A stretch of DNA of 64,000 nucleotides from Vibrio hibernica (lineage in GTDB: Bacteria; Pseudomonadota; Gammaproteobacteria; Enterobacterales; Vibrionaceae). The DNA lies in NCBI RefSeq assembly GCF_015223435.1, contig NZ_VHKO01000007.1, positions 55,356-119,355 on the forward strand, read 5' to 3'. Below are positions 52,912 to 63,177 of this stretch, one piece after another. Under the pieces are notes generated by a model. It did no database searches. It saw only the letters and a list, made by a program, of their open reading frames with translations, and had not been told where the DNA came from. Within the stretch, counting starts at the first letter, position 1. The number at the start of each line of letters is the position of its first letter. The translations under genes and the position numbers were made by a program.

Positions 52912-54568
52912 TCCCTAAAATTTTGAATTTTTCACGTAAGTTATTACGGATCATAATGGCAGTAATATTGAGCCCAACGACGACCGTAATTAATAAAAAT
53001 GAAGTGGCAAAAACTAATGGTCTCGCCGCTTCAATATTAGGTGTTTGAAAACCAAGATCGTAAATATGAAAACCTAAATGCATAAACTTACGATCTAAGT
53101 GTAAATATGGAAAACTAGAATCAAGCGGTAAACTAGGCGCCAATTTGACAACACCCACCAGCATTAATGGTGCGACTTCACCTGCCGCTCTTGCAACCGC
53201 CAAAATTAATCCGGTCATAATTGCAGGGCTCACCATAGGTAAAATGATTCGCCATAAAGTTTCAAACTTGGTCGCGCCCAATGCATAAGAGCCATTACGT
53301 AAAGAACTCGGCACTCGAGACAACCCTTCTTCAGTCGCAACGATTACCACTGGTAATGTAAGAATCGCTAACGTTAATGCTGACCAAAGTAACCCTGGGG
53401 TACCAAAAGTTGGTGTGGGTAAGCTTGCTGAATAAAATAATGAATCCAGTGTGCCGCCTATGGTGTAGACAAAAAAACCTAATCCAAATACGCCATAAAC
53501 AATCGACGGTACTCCCGCTAAATTGACCACCGAAATGCGGATAAGTTTGGTCACAAAAGTGTTGGGAGCATATTCATGTAAATACACCGCCGCAATAACA
53601 CCAAGTGGCATGACGATAATAGACATGATGATCACTAATAATACAGTACCGAAAATAGCTGGAAATACACCACCTTCAGAGTTTGCATCACGCGGACTAT
53701 CCGATAAAAATTTACCCACTTGGTTAAACCAATGCATGATTTTTTCAGAATATGTCATCGCGTTGGGATACCAAATATCCAAAATCGATTCCAAAGAAAG
53801 AGGATAAGATTTACCTTGCATATCTTGTACGAAGATCTTTTGATTTTGCAGTAGCGTTTGCTTATCCCTGATCGCTTGCTCTTGTTGGGTAAACTTTATT
53901 TCTAATGCATTTTTCTTTTCAAGTAATGGTTGTATGTCGGCTTTATTACTTAAACCAGCAGCGAGCTGCATGGATTTAATCGAACGATCGAGCTTTCCTA
54001 ATTCTTGGCTTAAATCGCTTAAATCACCTTTTCGGATAACTTCAATCTCTTCCCTAATGCTTCGGGCTCTCACTACCGCTTGATCAATACTCTGTTTGAG
54101 GTTGTCTTTTTCAATAGCAGAACCTCCAATTTGGTAACCAATCGGAACACCAAAAAAAGCCCCATTTCGAGTTCGTTCAAATACGGCGATATCTCGTGGT
54201 TGAGTCTTATTTTTTAACTCTACATTTAAAACAGAAATAAAATCTTTAGGGTACACTTCCCGATTGGCAACTTTGATAGATAGGCGTTCCGCTTCGCCCT
54301 TTTGAAGTGTTTCAGGTGACCATCGGTGTCCGGATGATGAAAGCTGATCCAAAGATACCCAATCTTTTTGATAAATTTGACCAATAAGACGATTACCTGA
54401 TTCATCTTGCCATTGATAAACAGGCATCGGCCAAAAGTACACCAAGCCTTTCCAACCGATCAAAAGCAACAATCCAAGCACTGAAATCAGACAAATACTT
54501 ACCGAGCCGGCCGTTAACCACAACCAAGGGTTCCCTGCTTTAATCCACCCTTTCGTCTGGTTTAACAT
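52904..54568 (-). CDS. pstA: Phosphate ABC transporter permease PstA with large N-terminal domain
   Basis: Membrane permease of the Pst system. At 554 residues it is nearly twice the E. coli PstA (296). Order: N-terminal span (about 14-36), an extracytoplasmic domain (about 37-290) with a predicted coiled coil (about 160-245, rich in Gln/Lys/Leu), then the permease domain of about five spans (about 300-545) with the EAA-like loop [14 protein letters not shown] near 426. Located between pstC and pstB. The extension is of a kind seen in other marine gamma-proteobacteria (recollection); its role is unknown. Confidence 0.93.
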   Translation of the reverse strand: MLNQTKGWIKAGNPWLWLTAGSVSICLISVLGLLLLIGWKGLVYFWPMPVYQWQDESGNRLIGQIYQKDWVSLDQLSSSGHRWSPETLQKGEAERLSIKVANREVYPKDFISVLNVELKNKTQPRDIAVFERTRNGAFFGVPIGYQIGGSAIEKDNLKQSIDQAVVRARSIREEIEVIRKGDLSDLSQELGKLDRSIKSMQLAAGLSNKADIQPLLEKKNALEIKFTQQEQAIRDKQTLLQNQKIFVQDMQGKSYPLSLESILDIWYPNAMTYSEKIMHWFNQVGKFLSDSPRDANSEGGVFPAIFGTVLLVIIMSIIVMPLGVIAAVYLHEYAPNTFVTKLIRISVVNLAGVPSIVYGVFGLGFFVYTIGGTLDSLFYSASLPTPTFGTPGLLWSALTLAILTLPVVIVATEEGLSRVPSSLRNGSYALGATKFETLWRIILPMVSPAIMTGLILAVARAAGEVAPLMLVGVVKLAPSLPLDSSFPYLHLDRKFMHLGFHIYDLGFQTPNIEAARPLVFATSFLLITVVVGLNITAIMIRNNLREKFKILGND

Positions 54569-54598
54569 GTTAAACCTCGGCCATAGCCAATCATGATG

Positions 54599-56875
54599 CT
54601 ACATCGCACGATATTTCTCTCTTAACCGTTGGCGAACCACTTCAGCGATGGAGTTCACGATGAAAGTAAATACAAACAATAAAAAAGCTGATAAAAACAA
54701 TAACCTGAAATGAGAACCGCCTACTTGCGACTCTGGCATCTCAATCGCGATATTAGCCGATAACGTCCTCATACCTTCTAAAACATTCCAATCCATTACC
54801 GGTGTATTTCCAGTGGCCATTAAAACTATCATAGTTTCCCCTACCGCTCGGCCTAATCCCATCATCACAGCAGAAAAAATCCCTGGACTGGCGGTCGCTA
54901 GCACAACAGTAGTCAAACATTGCCAAGGTGTCGCACCCAACGCACTCGCTCCATCAGATAAATGCTTTGGTACCGAAAAGATAGCATCCTCAGCAATGGT
55001 GAAAATAGTTGGAATAACCGCAAAACCCATAGCAAAACCGACAATGAGCGCATTGCGCTGATCAAAATCCACGCCATAACTTGCAAGAAATAAACGAATA
55101 TCGCCTTTAAACATCATGTGCTCAAAATGATGGCCGTACTGTATGACTATATAAGTGGTGGTTAATAATATCGGGATCAAAAGCAATGCTAACCACTCAT
55201 TTCGTAGCGATTTTTTTTGTATTACCGCCACTATATTCCATAAAACAGCAGTACTAATGATCGCAACTGGCAACATGATAAACAACAAAAGCAAACTAAA
55301 TAGGTTCATTTCTACCCAAGGTGCAAACCACAGGCCGGCTAAAAACCCAATAATAACCGTTGGCAACGCTTCCATTAGCTCGATAGTAGGTTTGACATAT
55401 TTACGCATTTTCGGGGTCATAAAATAAGCGGTATAAATAGCGCCACATAGTGCTATTGGCACAGCAAATAACATGGCAAATAAAGCCGCTTTTAACGTGC
55501 CAAATGCAATGGGTGCTAAACTAAACTTTTCTTCAAAATCATTACTAGCCGAAGTCGATTGCCATACATACTCTGGTTTTTCATAACCTTCATACCAGAT
55601 CTTACTCCACAGTGATGAGATCGCTATTTCAGGATGATAATTACTGACTTCAAAAGTACGGATGTGAGACTGCGATACCGTCACAAGATAACGCTCGTTT
55701 CGTGAAGTCGCAGCGGCTTGTGGCGAAGCTGACAATAACGATTTAGATAACACCTCTTTATTGGTCGTTGTATAAAAGTTTTTAATCATGCCATTGGGTT
55801 GAAAGCTATAGAAACCTTTACGAAAATAATCCGGCAGTAATAAGCTGGGTGTGCTGCCTAATTGAAAATCTCGAATGTGAGTTAAATGGCGTTGTTCATT
55901 TTTCAAAACATCAAACCATTGTGAAACTTGGCCACCTTGGTAGCGGATCAGCAAGGATTTTGCACCTGATAAAAAAGACAAACCGATAGCAGCTGAACGA
56001 GAAGATCTAGTGAGATCTATCGATTCTCCTAATGTAAATTGATTATGCTCGCGCTTGAGTACGAATAACCTAGTCGGTGACAAAACATATAAGGTTTGTC
56101 CATTTGGAGTAAGGCGGTAATCGTTAATTTCAACACCAAGTAATGGTATCGAGATACGATAAGATTCCCATAAGCTATCGTTGTTATTCCCCTCCATTAA
56201 TGCTGATTTTTTATCAAAGCCAATGCCTTGCCAATGATCCTGATCGTCCCGCCCAATAAAAATCGCCTGTTGATTCGCAATAGCAAAATCAAAAGAATCA
56301 ATAGGTTGTTGATCATCAGATAAAAGAATTGGCATCTCACGAAAACGAGTTAACTTGACGACAACTTGATTGCCATTTGGAGTATATGTCGTCGAAAAGC
56401 TAGGTTTAACGGCCATAACTTCGCCTTTATCATTGGCGTATCCATACCAACCACTTTCCGCATTCGTCTCTCTAAAAGCTGTCGCGTCATTCATAATTTG
56501 TTGTTGCGATATTGATTGTTGTGATATCGATTGTTGTAGTACCGATTGCTGAGATGAGTGCTTTTCACCTGAGCCGTTCAACGGGTAAAATTGAAACTCA
56601 CCATTCTTACGAAAAATAAAAGCATTCTGGCCATCATCACTAATCCCGATGGCTTTGGCGATATTATGCTCATCGATTTCTGTTTCCACTGTTGACACTG
56701 ACTTGAGATCAGCAGAAGAAAATATAGGGATGGTCACCCAAATAAGGTAAACAATAAGTAGGACTAATGTGATTAAAACGCTGACTCCGCCGACTTTTAT
56801 CAACGAACGAATCAAACGGTCTATTGCCCAGCGCCGTTTGTCTCGTTGTTTAAAAAAAGTCTCTATTGGAGCCAT
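54599..56875 (-). CDS. pstC: Phosphate ABC transporter permease PstC with large extracytoplasmic insertion
   Basis: Second membrane permease of Pst. At 758 residues it is more than twice E. coli PstC (319). Order: cytoplasmic tail, span 1 (about 29-51), a long extracytoplasmic region (about 52-455) with a tandem Gln/Ser repeat at 108-127 and beta-rich segments that look propeller-like, then a permease domain (about 458-750) with the loop ASALGATPWQCL near 650. The 30-base gap to pstA is typical. Together with PstA this gives the transporter an enlarged outer face. Confidence 0.92.
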   Translation of the reverse strand: MAPIETFFKQRDKRRWAIDRLIRSLIKVGGVSVLITLVLLIVYLIWVTIPIFSSADLKSVSTVETEIDEHNIAKAIGISDDGQNAFIFRKNGEFQFYPLNGSGEKHSSQQSVLQQSISQQSISQQQIMNDATAFRETNAESGWYGYANDKGEVMAVKPSFSTTYTPNGNQVVVKLTRFREMPILLSDDQQPIDSFDFAIANQQAIFIGRDDQDHWQGIGFDKKSALMEGNNNDSLWESYRISIPLLGVEINDYRLTPNGQTLYVLSPTRLFVLKREHNQFTLGESIDLTRSSRSAAIGLSFLSGAKSLLIRYQGGQVSQWFDVLKNEQRHLTHIRDFQLGSTPSLLLPDYFRKGFYSFQPNGMIKNFYTTTNKEVLSKSLLSASPQAAATSRNERYLVTVSQSHIRTFEVSNYHPEIAISSLWSKIWYEGYEKPEYVWQSTSASNDFEEKFSLAPIAFGTLKAALFAMLFAVPIALCGAIYTAYFMTPKMRKYVKPTIELMEALPTVIIGFLAGLWFAPWVEMNLFSLLLLFIMLPVAIISTAVLWNIVAVIQKKSLRNEWLALLLIPILLTTTYIVIQYGHHFEHMMFKGDIRLFLASYGVDFDQRNALIVGFAMGFAVIPTIFTIAEDAIFSVPKHLSDGASALGATPWQCLTTVVLATASPGIFSAVMMGLGRAVGETMIVLMATGNTPVMDWNVLEGMRTLSANIAIEMPESQVGGSHFRLLFLSAFLLFVFTFIVNSIAEVVRQRLREKYRAM
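56495..56554 (-). repeat. 15-base tandem repeat inside pstC
   Basis: The codons for residues 108-127 of PstC repeat a five-residue unit, QQS(I/V)(S/L), about four times with small changes (minus strand). Being a multiple of three, copy-number changes would keep the frame. Confidence 0.75.
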
Positions 56876-56979
56876 GTGATATTCATTCCTAAGCGATAAC
56901 GATTGTTGCGATTAACCAACATAATGCAGTAATTATGCTTCATTTAAGATGACGGTTCGAATGATTATAATGATAAAGG

Positions 56980-57007
56980 TTATTGGTTATTGGTTATTGG
57001 TTATTGG
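56980..57007. repeat. Tandem heptamer, four copies, between pstS and pstC
   Basis: TTATTGG occurs four times in a row on the plus strand (CCAATAA in the transcript), about 30 bases after the pstS stop and 105 bases before the pstC start. Such exact short tandem units can change copy number by slippage. Confidence 0.85.
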
Positions 57008-57036
57008 GGATAAAAAGCGCTACACCCAAATCAACA

Positions 57037-58017
57037 TCAAAATGCTAACCCTACTTTTTTAAGTTGAGACTCGGCTAACTCGGTTGATAGAGAAACGTAA
57101 CCATCTTTTTCCACACCTTTCTGGCCTTGTTTCGAGAAAATAAATTTTAGAAATTCAGCATCATTTGTCGCTAATGGTTTTAATGGGTTTTTATTCACAT
57201 ATAAATACAAATAACGAGAAAGTGGATACTGACCAGATAAGATGTTATCTCTCGTCGCAGCAATATAGTGGCTGCCTTCAATAGAAACCGGTACTAAACG
57301 AGCCTTAGAAACTTGATAACCGATGCCAGAATAACCAATACTGTTAATTGAAGATGCAACCGACTGAACTACCGACGCTGAGCCTGGTTGCTCATTCACT
57401 TCTCGTTTAAAATCCCCTTCGCATAAAGCATGTTGTTTAAAATACCCATAAGTGCCTGATGCGGAATTGCGGCCAAACAATTGAAAACCAAGTTTAGCCC
57501 AATCAGATGAAATACCTAACTGTTGCCAACGATTCAACCTCTGCGTTGCTCCGCATTGTAATGTAGATGAAAAGATTGCATCAATTTGCTCGAAATTCAA
57601 ACCTTGTATGGGATTATCTTTATGAACAAAAATACCAATAGCATCAATCGCTATTTTAAGTTGTACAGGTGGGTAACCATATTGCAGCTCAAATGATTCG
57701 ATTTCTTTCGCTTTCATTGGACGGCTCATTGGGCCAAGTTGAGAGGTTGCTTCAGTTAATGCTATAGGCGCTGTAGATGAACCTGATGCTTGTATTTGCA
57801 TGTTAACATTTGGGTATATTCGTTGAAAATCCTCAGCCCATAAGCTTATTAAAGTGGCTAGAGTATCTGAACCAACCGACGATAAATTACCCGAAATACC
57901 TGCTACTTTTTTATAATCCGGTAAACGATCCACATCACTTGATGCTCGACCCAATGGTGAGAGAATCAAAGCAAGTAATAATGAATACAGCGACAACTTT
58001 ATATTTTTAACCATCAT
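57037..58017 (-). CDS. pstS: Periplasmic phosphate-binding protein PstS
   Basis: Solute-binding protein that captures inorganic phosphate in the periplasm. From the ATG at 58017 it has 326 residues, a signal peptide (about 1-26), the GSSTAP phosphate loop (about 80) and the FGRNSASGTYGYF segment (about 183) that contacts phosphate. An ATG one codon later is equally possible. The phoR stop (TGA at 58020-58022) sits just before the start, so phoR and pstS are coupled. Confidence 0.94.
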   Translation of the reverse strand: MMVKNIKLSLYSLLLALILSPLGRASSDVDRLPDYKKVAGISGNLSSVGSDTLATLISLWAEDFQRIYPNVNMQIQASGSSTAPIALTEATSQLGPMSRPMKAKEIESFELQYGYPPVQLKIAIDAIGIFVHKDNPIQGLNFEQIDAIFSSTLQCGATQRLNRWQQLGISSDWAKLGFQLFGRNSASGTYGYFKQHALCEGDFKREVNEQPGSASVVQSVASSINSIGYSGIGYQVSKARLVPVSIEGSHYIAATRDNILSGQYPLSRYLYLYVNKNPLKPLATNDAEFLKFIFSKQGQKGVEKDGYVSLSTELAESQLKKVGLAF

Positions 58018-58019
58018 GC

Positions 58020-59327
58020 TCAATCACCAACATGGAAAATGAGTTTTTTCGGGAGCACAAAAGAGAAACAGCTACCAATGCCAACTTCACTTTCAATATC
58101 AAGATGGGATTCATGATGGCTCAAAGCATGTTTAGTAATCGCTAACCCCAAACCACTTCCGCCGGTTTCACGAGATCGAGCTTTATCGACTCGATAAAAT
58201 CGTTCAGTTAGACGGTGAATATGCTGAGCTTCAATCCCATCACCACTATCTTTAACCGATAAGCTAGCACCACTCAAAATCTCTTTCCATGTAACCAATA
58301 CATCCGCGCCAGCTGGAGTGTATTTCACTGCGTTATACACTAAGTTTGAAATCGCACTACGCAACTGATCATGATCCCCATAAACATGCAGCATTTTATC
58401 CACATCAAACACAATATTATGATGATTATCACCACTTAAGGCTTGGGCTTCTTTCTCTAGGGCATCAAGCATGAAAGGAATATTCACCACTTCCTCTAAC
58501 TGGTGATTGATCGATGCTTCTATTTTCGATAGCGTCAATAATTGCTCAACTAATGCGTTCATACGCGAGAGTTGCTCTGTCATCACTCCATGCGCTTTGG
58601 ACCACATAGGACCGACGAGCACATCAGGATCTTCGGTCATTTCTAAGTAACCTTGCAATACTGTCATTGGCGTTCTTAACTCATGCGAGACATTAGCAAA
58701 GAAATTTCGGCGCATACCTTCAAGTTTTTTCAACTGAGTCACATCACGAACGACCATCAAATGCTCACCATCGGTATAAGGCACAATACGCAGTTCTAAA
58801 ATACGATCAGGCGTTAGCGGCGATAACATCTCTAACGGTTCTGAGAAGTCATTTTTGATCAGATATTTAATAAAATCGGGAGTTCGTAGCAAGTTCGCGA
58901 TCGGCTGACCTGAATCATCGGGCCAACGGAAACCCAATAACGATTGGGCTAGCTTATTACACCAAACAATGTTTCCTTCACTGCGAAAGACGACGACTGC
59001 ATCGGGCAACGCTTCTGCTCCATGACGAAAACGACGGATTAGGTTACCAAGTTCTTTTCGGCGACGGCGCTGTTTTTTTTGTAGTTGGTAGATGCCATTA
59101 AATAACGGTTCCCAACTGTTAGTACCAGAAGGAGGGCTTAACCGTTTCTCATCCCATAACCATTCAGATAAACGAATTTGATTATAATATTGCCAAATAA
59201 GTTGCATCGCCGTCGCAGCAAGTAGCAGCCAGCCCATATAGCCAAAAAGCCAGCCAATTAAAATCCAAGGAATGTAAAAAAAAGCCAGCGACCAAGCTAG
59301 CTTTTTCCATGTTAACTTTTCAACCAT
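58020..59327 (-). CDS. phoR: Phosphate-regulon sensor kinase PhoR
   Basis: Inner-membrane histidine kinase for phosphate starvation. The 435-residue protein has two N-terminal spans (about 9-45), a Lys/Arg-rich linker, a PAS domain (about 100-195), the phosphorylated H215 in [10 protein letters not shown], and an ATPase domain with N, G1 (DSGDGIE) and G2 (GGSGLGL) boxes. Overlaps pstS at its end and follows phoB by 27 bases. Confidence 0.97.
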   Translation of the reverse strand: MVEKLTWKKLAWSLAFFYIPWILIGWLFGYMGWLLLAATAMQLIWQYYNQIRLSEWLWDEKRLSPPSGTNSWEPLFNGIYQLQKKQRRRRKELGNLIRRFRHGAEALPDAVVVFRSEGNIVWCNKLAQSLLGFRWPDDSGQPIANLLRTPDFIKYLIKNDFSEPLEMLSPLTPDRILELRIVPYTDGEHLMVVRDVTQLKKLEGMRRNFFANVSHELRTPMTVLQGYLEMTEDPDVLVGPMWSKAHGVMTEQLSRMNALVEQLLTLSKIEASINHQLEEVVNIPFMLDALEKEAQALSGDNHHNIVFDVDKMLHVYGDHDQLRSAISNLVYNAVKYTPAGADVLVTWKEILSGASLSVKDSGDGIEAQHIHRLTERFYRVDKARSRETGGSGLGLAITKHALSHHESHLDIESEVGIGSCFSFVLPKKLIFHVGD

Positions 59328-59354
59328 TCAAACAAGCACTCCGCTCATCAATCA

Positions 59355-60044
59355 TTAAACTCGTGTAGAAAAACGGTAACCCGCCCCACGTACCGTTTGG
59401 ACTAGTTTATCGTGTCCTGCGTTTTCCAATGCTTTTCTTAAGCGACGAATATGCACATCAACAGTGCGATCTTCAACATACACATTAGTCCCCCAAACAT
59501 TATTCAATAACTGTTCACGGCTATAAACTCGCTCTTGGTGGGTCATAAAAAAATGCAACATTTTAAATTCTGTTGGCCCCATATCCAATGGCTCATCATT
59601 CGCCATTACTCGATGAGAAACAGGATCAAGTTGCAAACCTTGAACGTCAATAACATCTTCTAATGCGGTCGGCGTAACACGGCGAATAACGGCTTTTAAA
59701 CGCGCCACTAACTCTTTAGGTGAAAATGGTTTAGTTATGTAATCATCCGCGCCTACTTCAAGCCCACGAACTTTATCTTCTTCTTCACCACGAGCCGTCA
59801 ACATCACCACTGGAATATGGCGAGTCAACTCCTCACGTTTTAAGTGTTTAATATAATTAATACCAGAACCACCAGGCAGCATCCAATCAAGTAAGATCAA
59901 ATCAGGATAAGGTTCACACAGTTTATTTATGGCTGAATCATAATCTTCAGCTTCAACCGTTTGGTAGCCTTTTTGTTCCAAAACAAAACAAATCATTTCC
60001 CTAATTGGGGCTTCATCTTCAACAACTAGAATTCTTCTCGACAT
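59355..60044 (-). CDS. phoB: Phosphate-regulon response regulator PhoB
   Basis: OmpR-type activator of the Pho regulon. The 229-residue protein has acidic pocket E9/D10, phospho-acceptor D53, K105 in TKPFSPKE, and a C-terminal winged helix (about 125-229) with [11 protein letters not shown]. First gene of the operon, with a Pho box upstream. Confidence 0.98.
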   Translation of the reverse strand: MSRRILVVEDEAPIREMICFVLEQKGYQTVEAEDYDSAINKLCEPYPDLILLDWMLPGGSGINYIKHLKREELTRHIPVVMLTARGEEEDKVRGLEVGADDYITKPFSPKELVARLKAVIRRVTPTALEDVIDVQGLQLDPVSHRVMANDEPLDMGPTEFKMLHFFMTHQERVYSREQLLNNVWGTNVYVEDRTVDVHIRRLRKALENAGHDKLVQTVRGAGYRFSTRV

Positions 60045-60107
60045 ATCCGAAATACCTTTCGCGCCTAAAGTTAGAATATTAATTTATATTTATTATGGAT
60101 TTTAAGT

Positions 60108-60125
60108 ATGACAGTTTTGTGACTA
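60108..60125 (-). promoter_or_regulatory. Pho box upstream of phoB
   Basis: On the minus strand TAGTCAC-AAAA-CTGTCAT has the 7+4+7 direct-repeat form of a Pho box, the second repeat being perfect. It ends about 64 bases before the phoB start, consistent with autoactivation of the whole phoBR-pst operon. Confidence 0.7.
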
Positions 60126-60237
60126 ACGCAAAGAAACTTTAACAGAAGTGTCATTTAAACGGTAAAAACGTGACATAAGACAAACGAATAAAAATCGCAT
60201 ATCATGACCACAAACTTACACACAAAGAATGAGAATT

Positions 60238-61149
60238 ATGTGGTTTAAAAATTGTTTAGTATATCGTTTCAACCGTGACATCGATCTCAACCTCGATACT
60301 TTAGAGTCTCAACTCGCTGAATTCAAATTCTCACCTTGTGGCAGCCAAGATAAACAAAAATTTGGCTGGACTAGTGTTATCAATCGTAACAGCGACATGC
60401 TCACTCATGTTGCTGGCGAGCATATTTTGATTAAAGCCCAAAAAGAAGAAAAACTACTGCCAGCATCGGTGATCAACGATTCACTTAAAGATAAAATCGA
60501 TGTGCTTGAGCAACAAGAAAATCGACCATTGAAGAAAAAAGAAAAGGACGATTTAAAAGAAGAAATTCTGATTGATTTACTGCCACGTGCTTTCAGTCGT
60601 CATAATTTCACCTCAATCCTGATCATGCCGAAACTAGGCTTCATTTTAGTCGACTCTAGCAGCTCGAAAAAAGCCGAAGACGCATTAGCTTTATTGCGTA
60701 AAACAACCGGTAGCCTTCCTGTTGTACCTGCAATTCCTGAGCAAGCGATCGAATTAAGCCTAACGGAATGGGTCAAATCAGGTGATTTACCACAGGGCTT
60801 CCAGTTAATGGATGAAGCGGAACTAAAATCAGTGCTAGAAGAAGGTGGGATCATCCGTTGTAAGAAACAAGATCTTAGTACAGATGAAATTCAAAACCAC
60901 ATCGCAGCCGATAAACTGGTCACTAAACTGGCATTAGACTGGCAAGAACGCATTGAATTTGTATTATCTGATGATACCAGTATTAAGCGCTTAAAATTTA
61001 GTGATGAGCTCAAGGACACCAATGAGGATATTCCTCGTGAAGATGCAGCTCAACGATTTGATGCTGATTTCACGTTAATGTGTGGTGAGTTTGAACACTT
61101 TATTCCCGCATTATTTGATGCTTTAGGCGGATTGCCAGCAGCGAAATAA
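60238..61149 (+). CDS. rdgC: Recombination-associated protein RdgC
   Basis: Ring-shaped DNA-binding protein that limits RecA loading. The product from the ATG at 60238 ([14 protein letters not shown]) has 303 residues, the same as E. coli, and shares long conserved stretches such as [16 protein letters not shown] and FDADFTLM. An ATG three codons upstream is possible. Divergent from phoB. Confidence 0.96.
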   Translation: MWFKNCLVYRFNRDIDLNLDTLESQLAEFKFSPCGSQDKQKFGWTSVINRNSDMLTHVAGEHILIKAQKEEKLLPASVINDSLKDKIDVLEQQENRPLKKKEKDDLKEEILIDLLPRAFSRHNFTSILIMPKLGFILVDSSSSKKAEDALALLRKTTGSLPVVPAIPEQAIELSLTEWVKSGDLPQGFQLMDEAELKSVLEEGGIIRCKKQDLSTDEIQNHIAADKLVTKLALDWQERIEFVLSDDTSIKRLKFSDELKDTNEDIPREDAAQRFDADFTLMCGEFEHFIPALFDALGGLPAAK

Positions 61150-61193
61150 TCTAATTTTACGCCTTTAAGATATACTTATTTATTTAACGGGCG

Positions 61194-61250
61194 AATATTT
61201 AAGGGGAATAAAGCTCACGCTATCAATGCGTTTTATTCCTCTTAATATTA
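61194..61250. repeat. Long imperfect hairpin after rdgC
   Basis: AATATTTAAGGGGAATAAA on the left pairs, with one bulge and one G-U pair, with TTTATTCCTCTTAATATT on the right. No T run follows, so it is a stem of about 18 pairs between rdgC and trhP of uncertain role. Confidence 0.55.
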
Positions 61251-61315
61251 AACCTGACACTTTGTGTGCTTTTCTCGCTTTTCCAAGCAAATTGACGTAA
61301 AATTCGCCTCCCAAA

Positions 61316-61338
61316 TTCATACCATATTGTGGTATGAA
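61316..61338. promoter_or_regulatory. Dyad just upstream of trhP
   Basis: TTCATACCA and TGGTATGAA form a perfect nine-pair inverted repeat around TATTG, ending 32 bases before the trhP ATG. A possible -35 (TTGACG) lies 18 bases upstream of the dyad, so it may overlap the promoter as an operator or form a leader hairpin. Confidence 0.45.
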
Positions 61339-61370
61339 CCTGACCTGAAATCAGACCAAGAGAAACTATT

Positions 61371-62828
61371 ATGTTTAATACCCCAGAATTATTATCGCCC
61401 GCAGGCAGCCTTAAAAATATGCGCTATGCCTTTGCCTATGGCGCGGATGCGGTTTATGCAGGTCAGCCACGCTACAGCCTACGTGTGCGTAATAACGAGT
61501 TCAATCATGAGAACCTTCAAATCGGCATAGATGAAGCACACACACTAGGTAAAAAATTCTATGTGGTTTGTAATATCCAGCCTCATAACTCAAAGTTAAA
61601 AACGTTTATTCGCGATCTTAAGCCCGTGGTAGAGATGGGACCGGATGCATTAATCATGTCTGATCCAGGTTTAATCATGATGGTGCGTGAAGCTTTCCCT
61701 GATATGGCGATCCACCTTTCAGTACAAGCCAATGCCGTGAACTGGGCAACCGTAAAATTCTGGTCAACCCAAGGAATTGAGCGTGTGATCCTATCTCGTG
61801 AATTATCACTTGAAGAAATAGAAGAAGTTCGCGAGCACTGCCCAGAAACTGAATTGGAAATTTTCGTGCATGGCGCGCTTTGCATGGCATATTCTGGCCG
61901 TTGCTTACTTTCTGGCTACATGAATAAACGAGATCCAAACCAAGGTACCTGCACCAATGCTTGTCGCTGGGAGTACAATGTAGAAAAAGGCAAAGAAGAT
62001 GAGAATGGTCAAATCGTTGCGGCTAACGCTTCTCAAAAAAATAGCGTAGAACAGTTTGATCCTCAATCTGCGCAAGCGATCGAAATCCAGAATGAACGCC
62101 CAGACAATACATTAGGCCTTGGAAAACCAAGCGATGAAGTTGTGCTGTTATCAGAAGCTCATAAACCGGAAGAAAAGATGGCGGCATTTGAAGATGAGCA
62201 TGGTACTTACATCATGAACTCAAAAGACTTACGCGCGATTCAACATGTAGAACGTCTAACTAAAATGGGCGTACATTCACTCAAAATTGAAGGACGTACA
62301 AAATCTTTCTATTATTGCGCCCGAACCGCTCAACTGTATCGTAAAGCGATTGATGATGCCGTTGCAGGTCGTCCATTTGATGATAGCTTGATGGGTACAT
62401 TAGAAAGTCTTGCTCATCGTGGTTACACCGAAGGTTTCTTACGTCGTCATACCCATGATGTTTACCAAAACTATGATTACGGTTACTCAGTTTCGGATTC
62501 TCAACAATTTGTTGGCGAATTTACCGGTAAGACACGCGTATCAGAAAAAAATGGCCACCTAGCCGAAGTTGAGGTCAAAAATAAATTCATGACTGGTGAC
62601 AGTATTGAAATGATGACACCACAAGGCAATATTATTTTCACACTCGAAGCTATGGAAAATCGTAAATTCCAAGAAGTCGATGATGCTAAAGGCAGTGGTC
62701 ACTTTGTATTTATACCCATTCCTGCTGATTTAGATTTAAGCTTTGGCCTGTTGATGCGTAACTTAAAATCAGGTCAAGATACTCGGAGTCCAAATCAAGC
62801 CGTTGCTACAACGCAAACTGGACAATAA
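61371..62828 (+). CDS. trhP: tRNA 5-hydroxyuridine synthase TrhP (YegQ, U32 family)
   Basis: Peptidase-U32-family protein that in E. coli hydroxylates U34 of tRNAs, using prephenate, in an Fe-S-dependent way; it is not a protease. The 485-residue protein has a TIM-barrel domain with the four-cysteine cluster motif (C171, C178, C194, C198) and a C-terminal barrel. It is about 30 residues longer than E. coli YegQ (453), with the extra sequence mainly at about 203-240. Followed after 11 bases by a ferredoxin gene, so probably one transcript. Confidence 0.93.
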   Translation: MFNTPELLSPAGSLKNMRYAFAYGADAVYAGQPRYSLRVRNNEFNHENLQIGIDEAHTLGKKFYVVCNIQPHNSKLKTFIRDLKPVVEMGPDALIMSDPGLIMMVREAFPDMAIHLSVQANAVNWATVKFWSTQGIERVILSRELSLEEIEEVREHCPETELEIFVHGALCMAYSGRCLLSGYMNKRDPNQGTCTNACRWEYNVEKGKEDENGQIVAANASQKNSVEQFDPQSAQAIEIQNERPDNTLGLGKPSDEVVLLSEAHKPEEKMAAFEDEHGTYIMNSKDLRAIQHVERLTKMGVHSLKIEGRTKSFYYCARTAQLYRKAIDDAVAGRPFDDSLMGTLESLAHRGYTEGFLRRHTHDVYQNYDYGYSVSDSQQFVGEFTGKTRVSEKNGHLAEVEVKNKFMTGDSIEMMTPQGNIIFTLEAMENRKFQEVDDAKGSGHFVFIPIPADLDLSFGLLMRNLKSGQDTRSPNQAVATTQTGQ

Positions 62829-62839
62829 GAGACATATAG

Positions 62840-63094
<255 letters not shown>

Positions 63095-63117
63095 TTGTTT
63101 TAATATTCACGAGAAAT

Positions 63118-63156
63118 AAAAGAGGCTGAGCAGATCTATTCTGCTCAGCCTCTTTT
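63118..63156. terminator. Bidirectional terminator between yfhL and nfsA
   Basis: A perfect 16-pair stem (AAAAGAGGCTGAGCAG with CTGCTCAGCCTCTTTT) lies between the convergent genes, with T-rich flanks on either strand. Confidence 0.95.
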
Positions 63157-63177
63157 ATCTAAATACCCATAAATGAG

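Noticed and set aside
56950..56960. GGTTCGAAT, like a tRNA T-loop
   Set aside because: No acceptor stem, D arm or anticodon arm can be formed around it.
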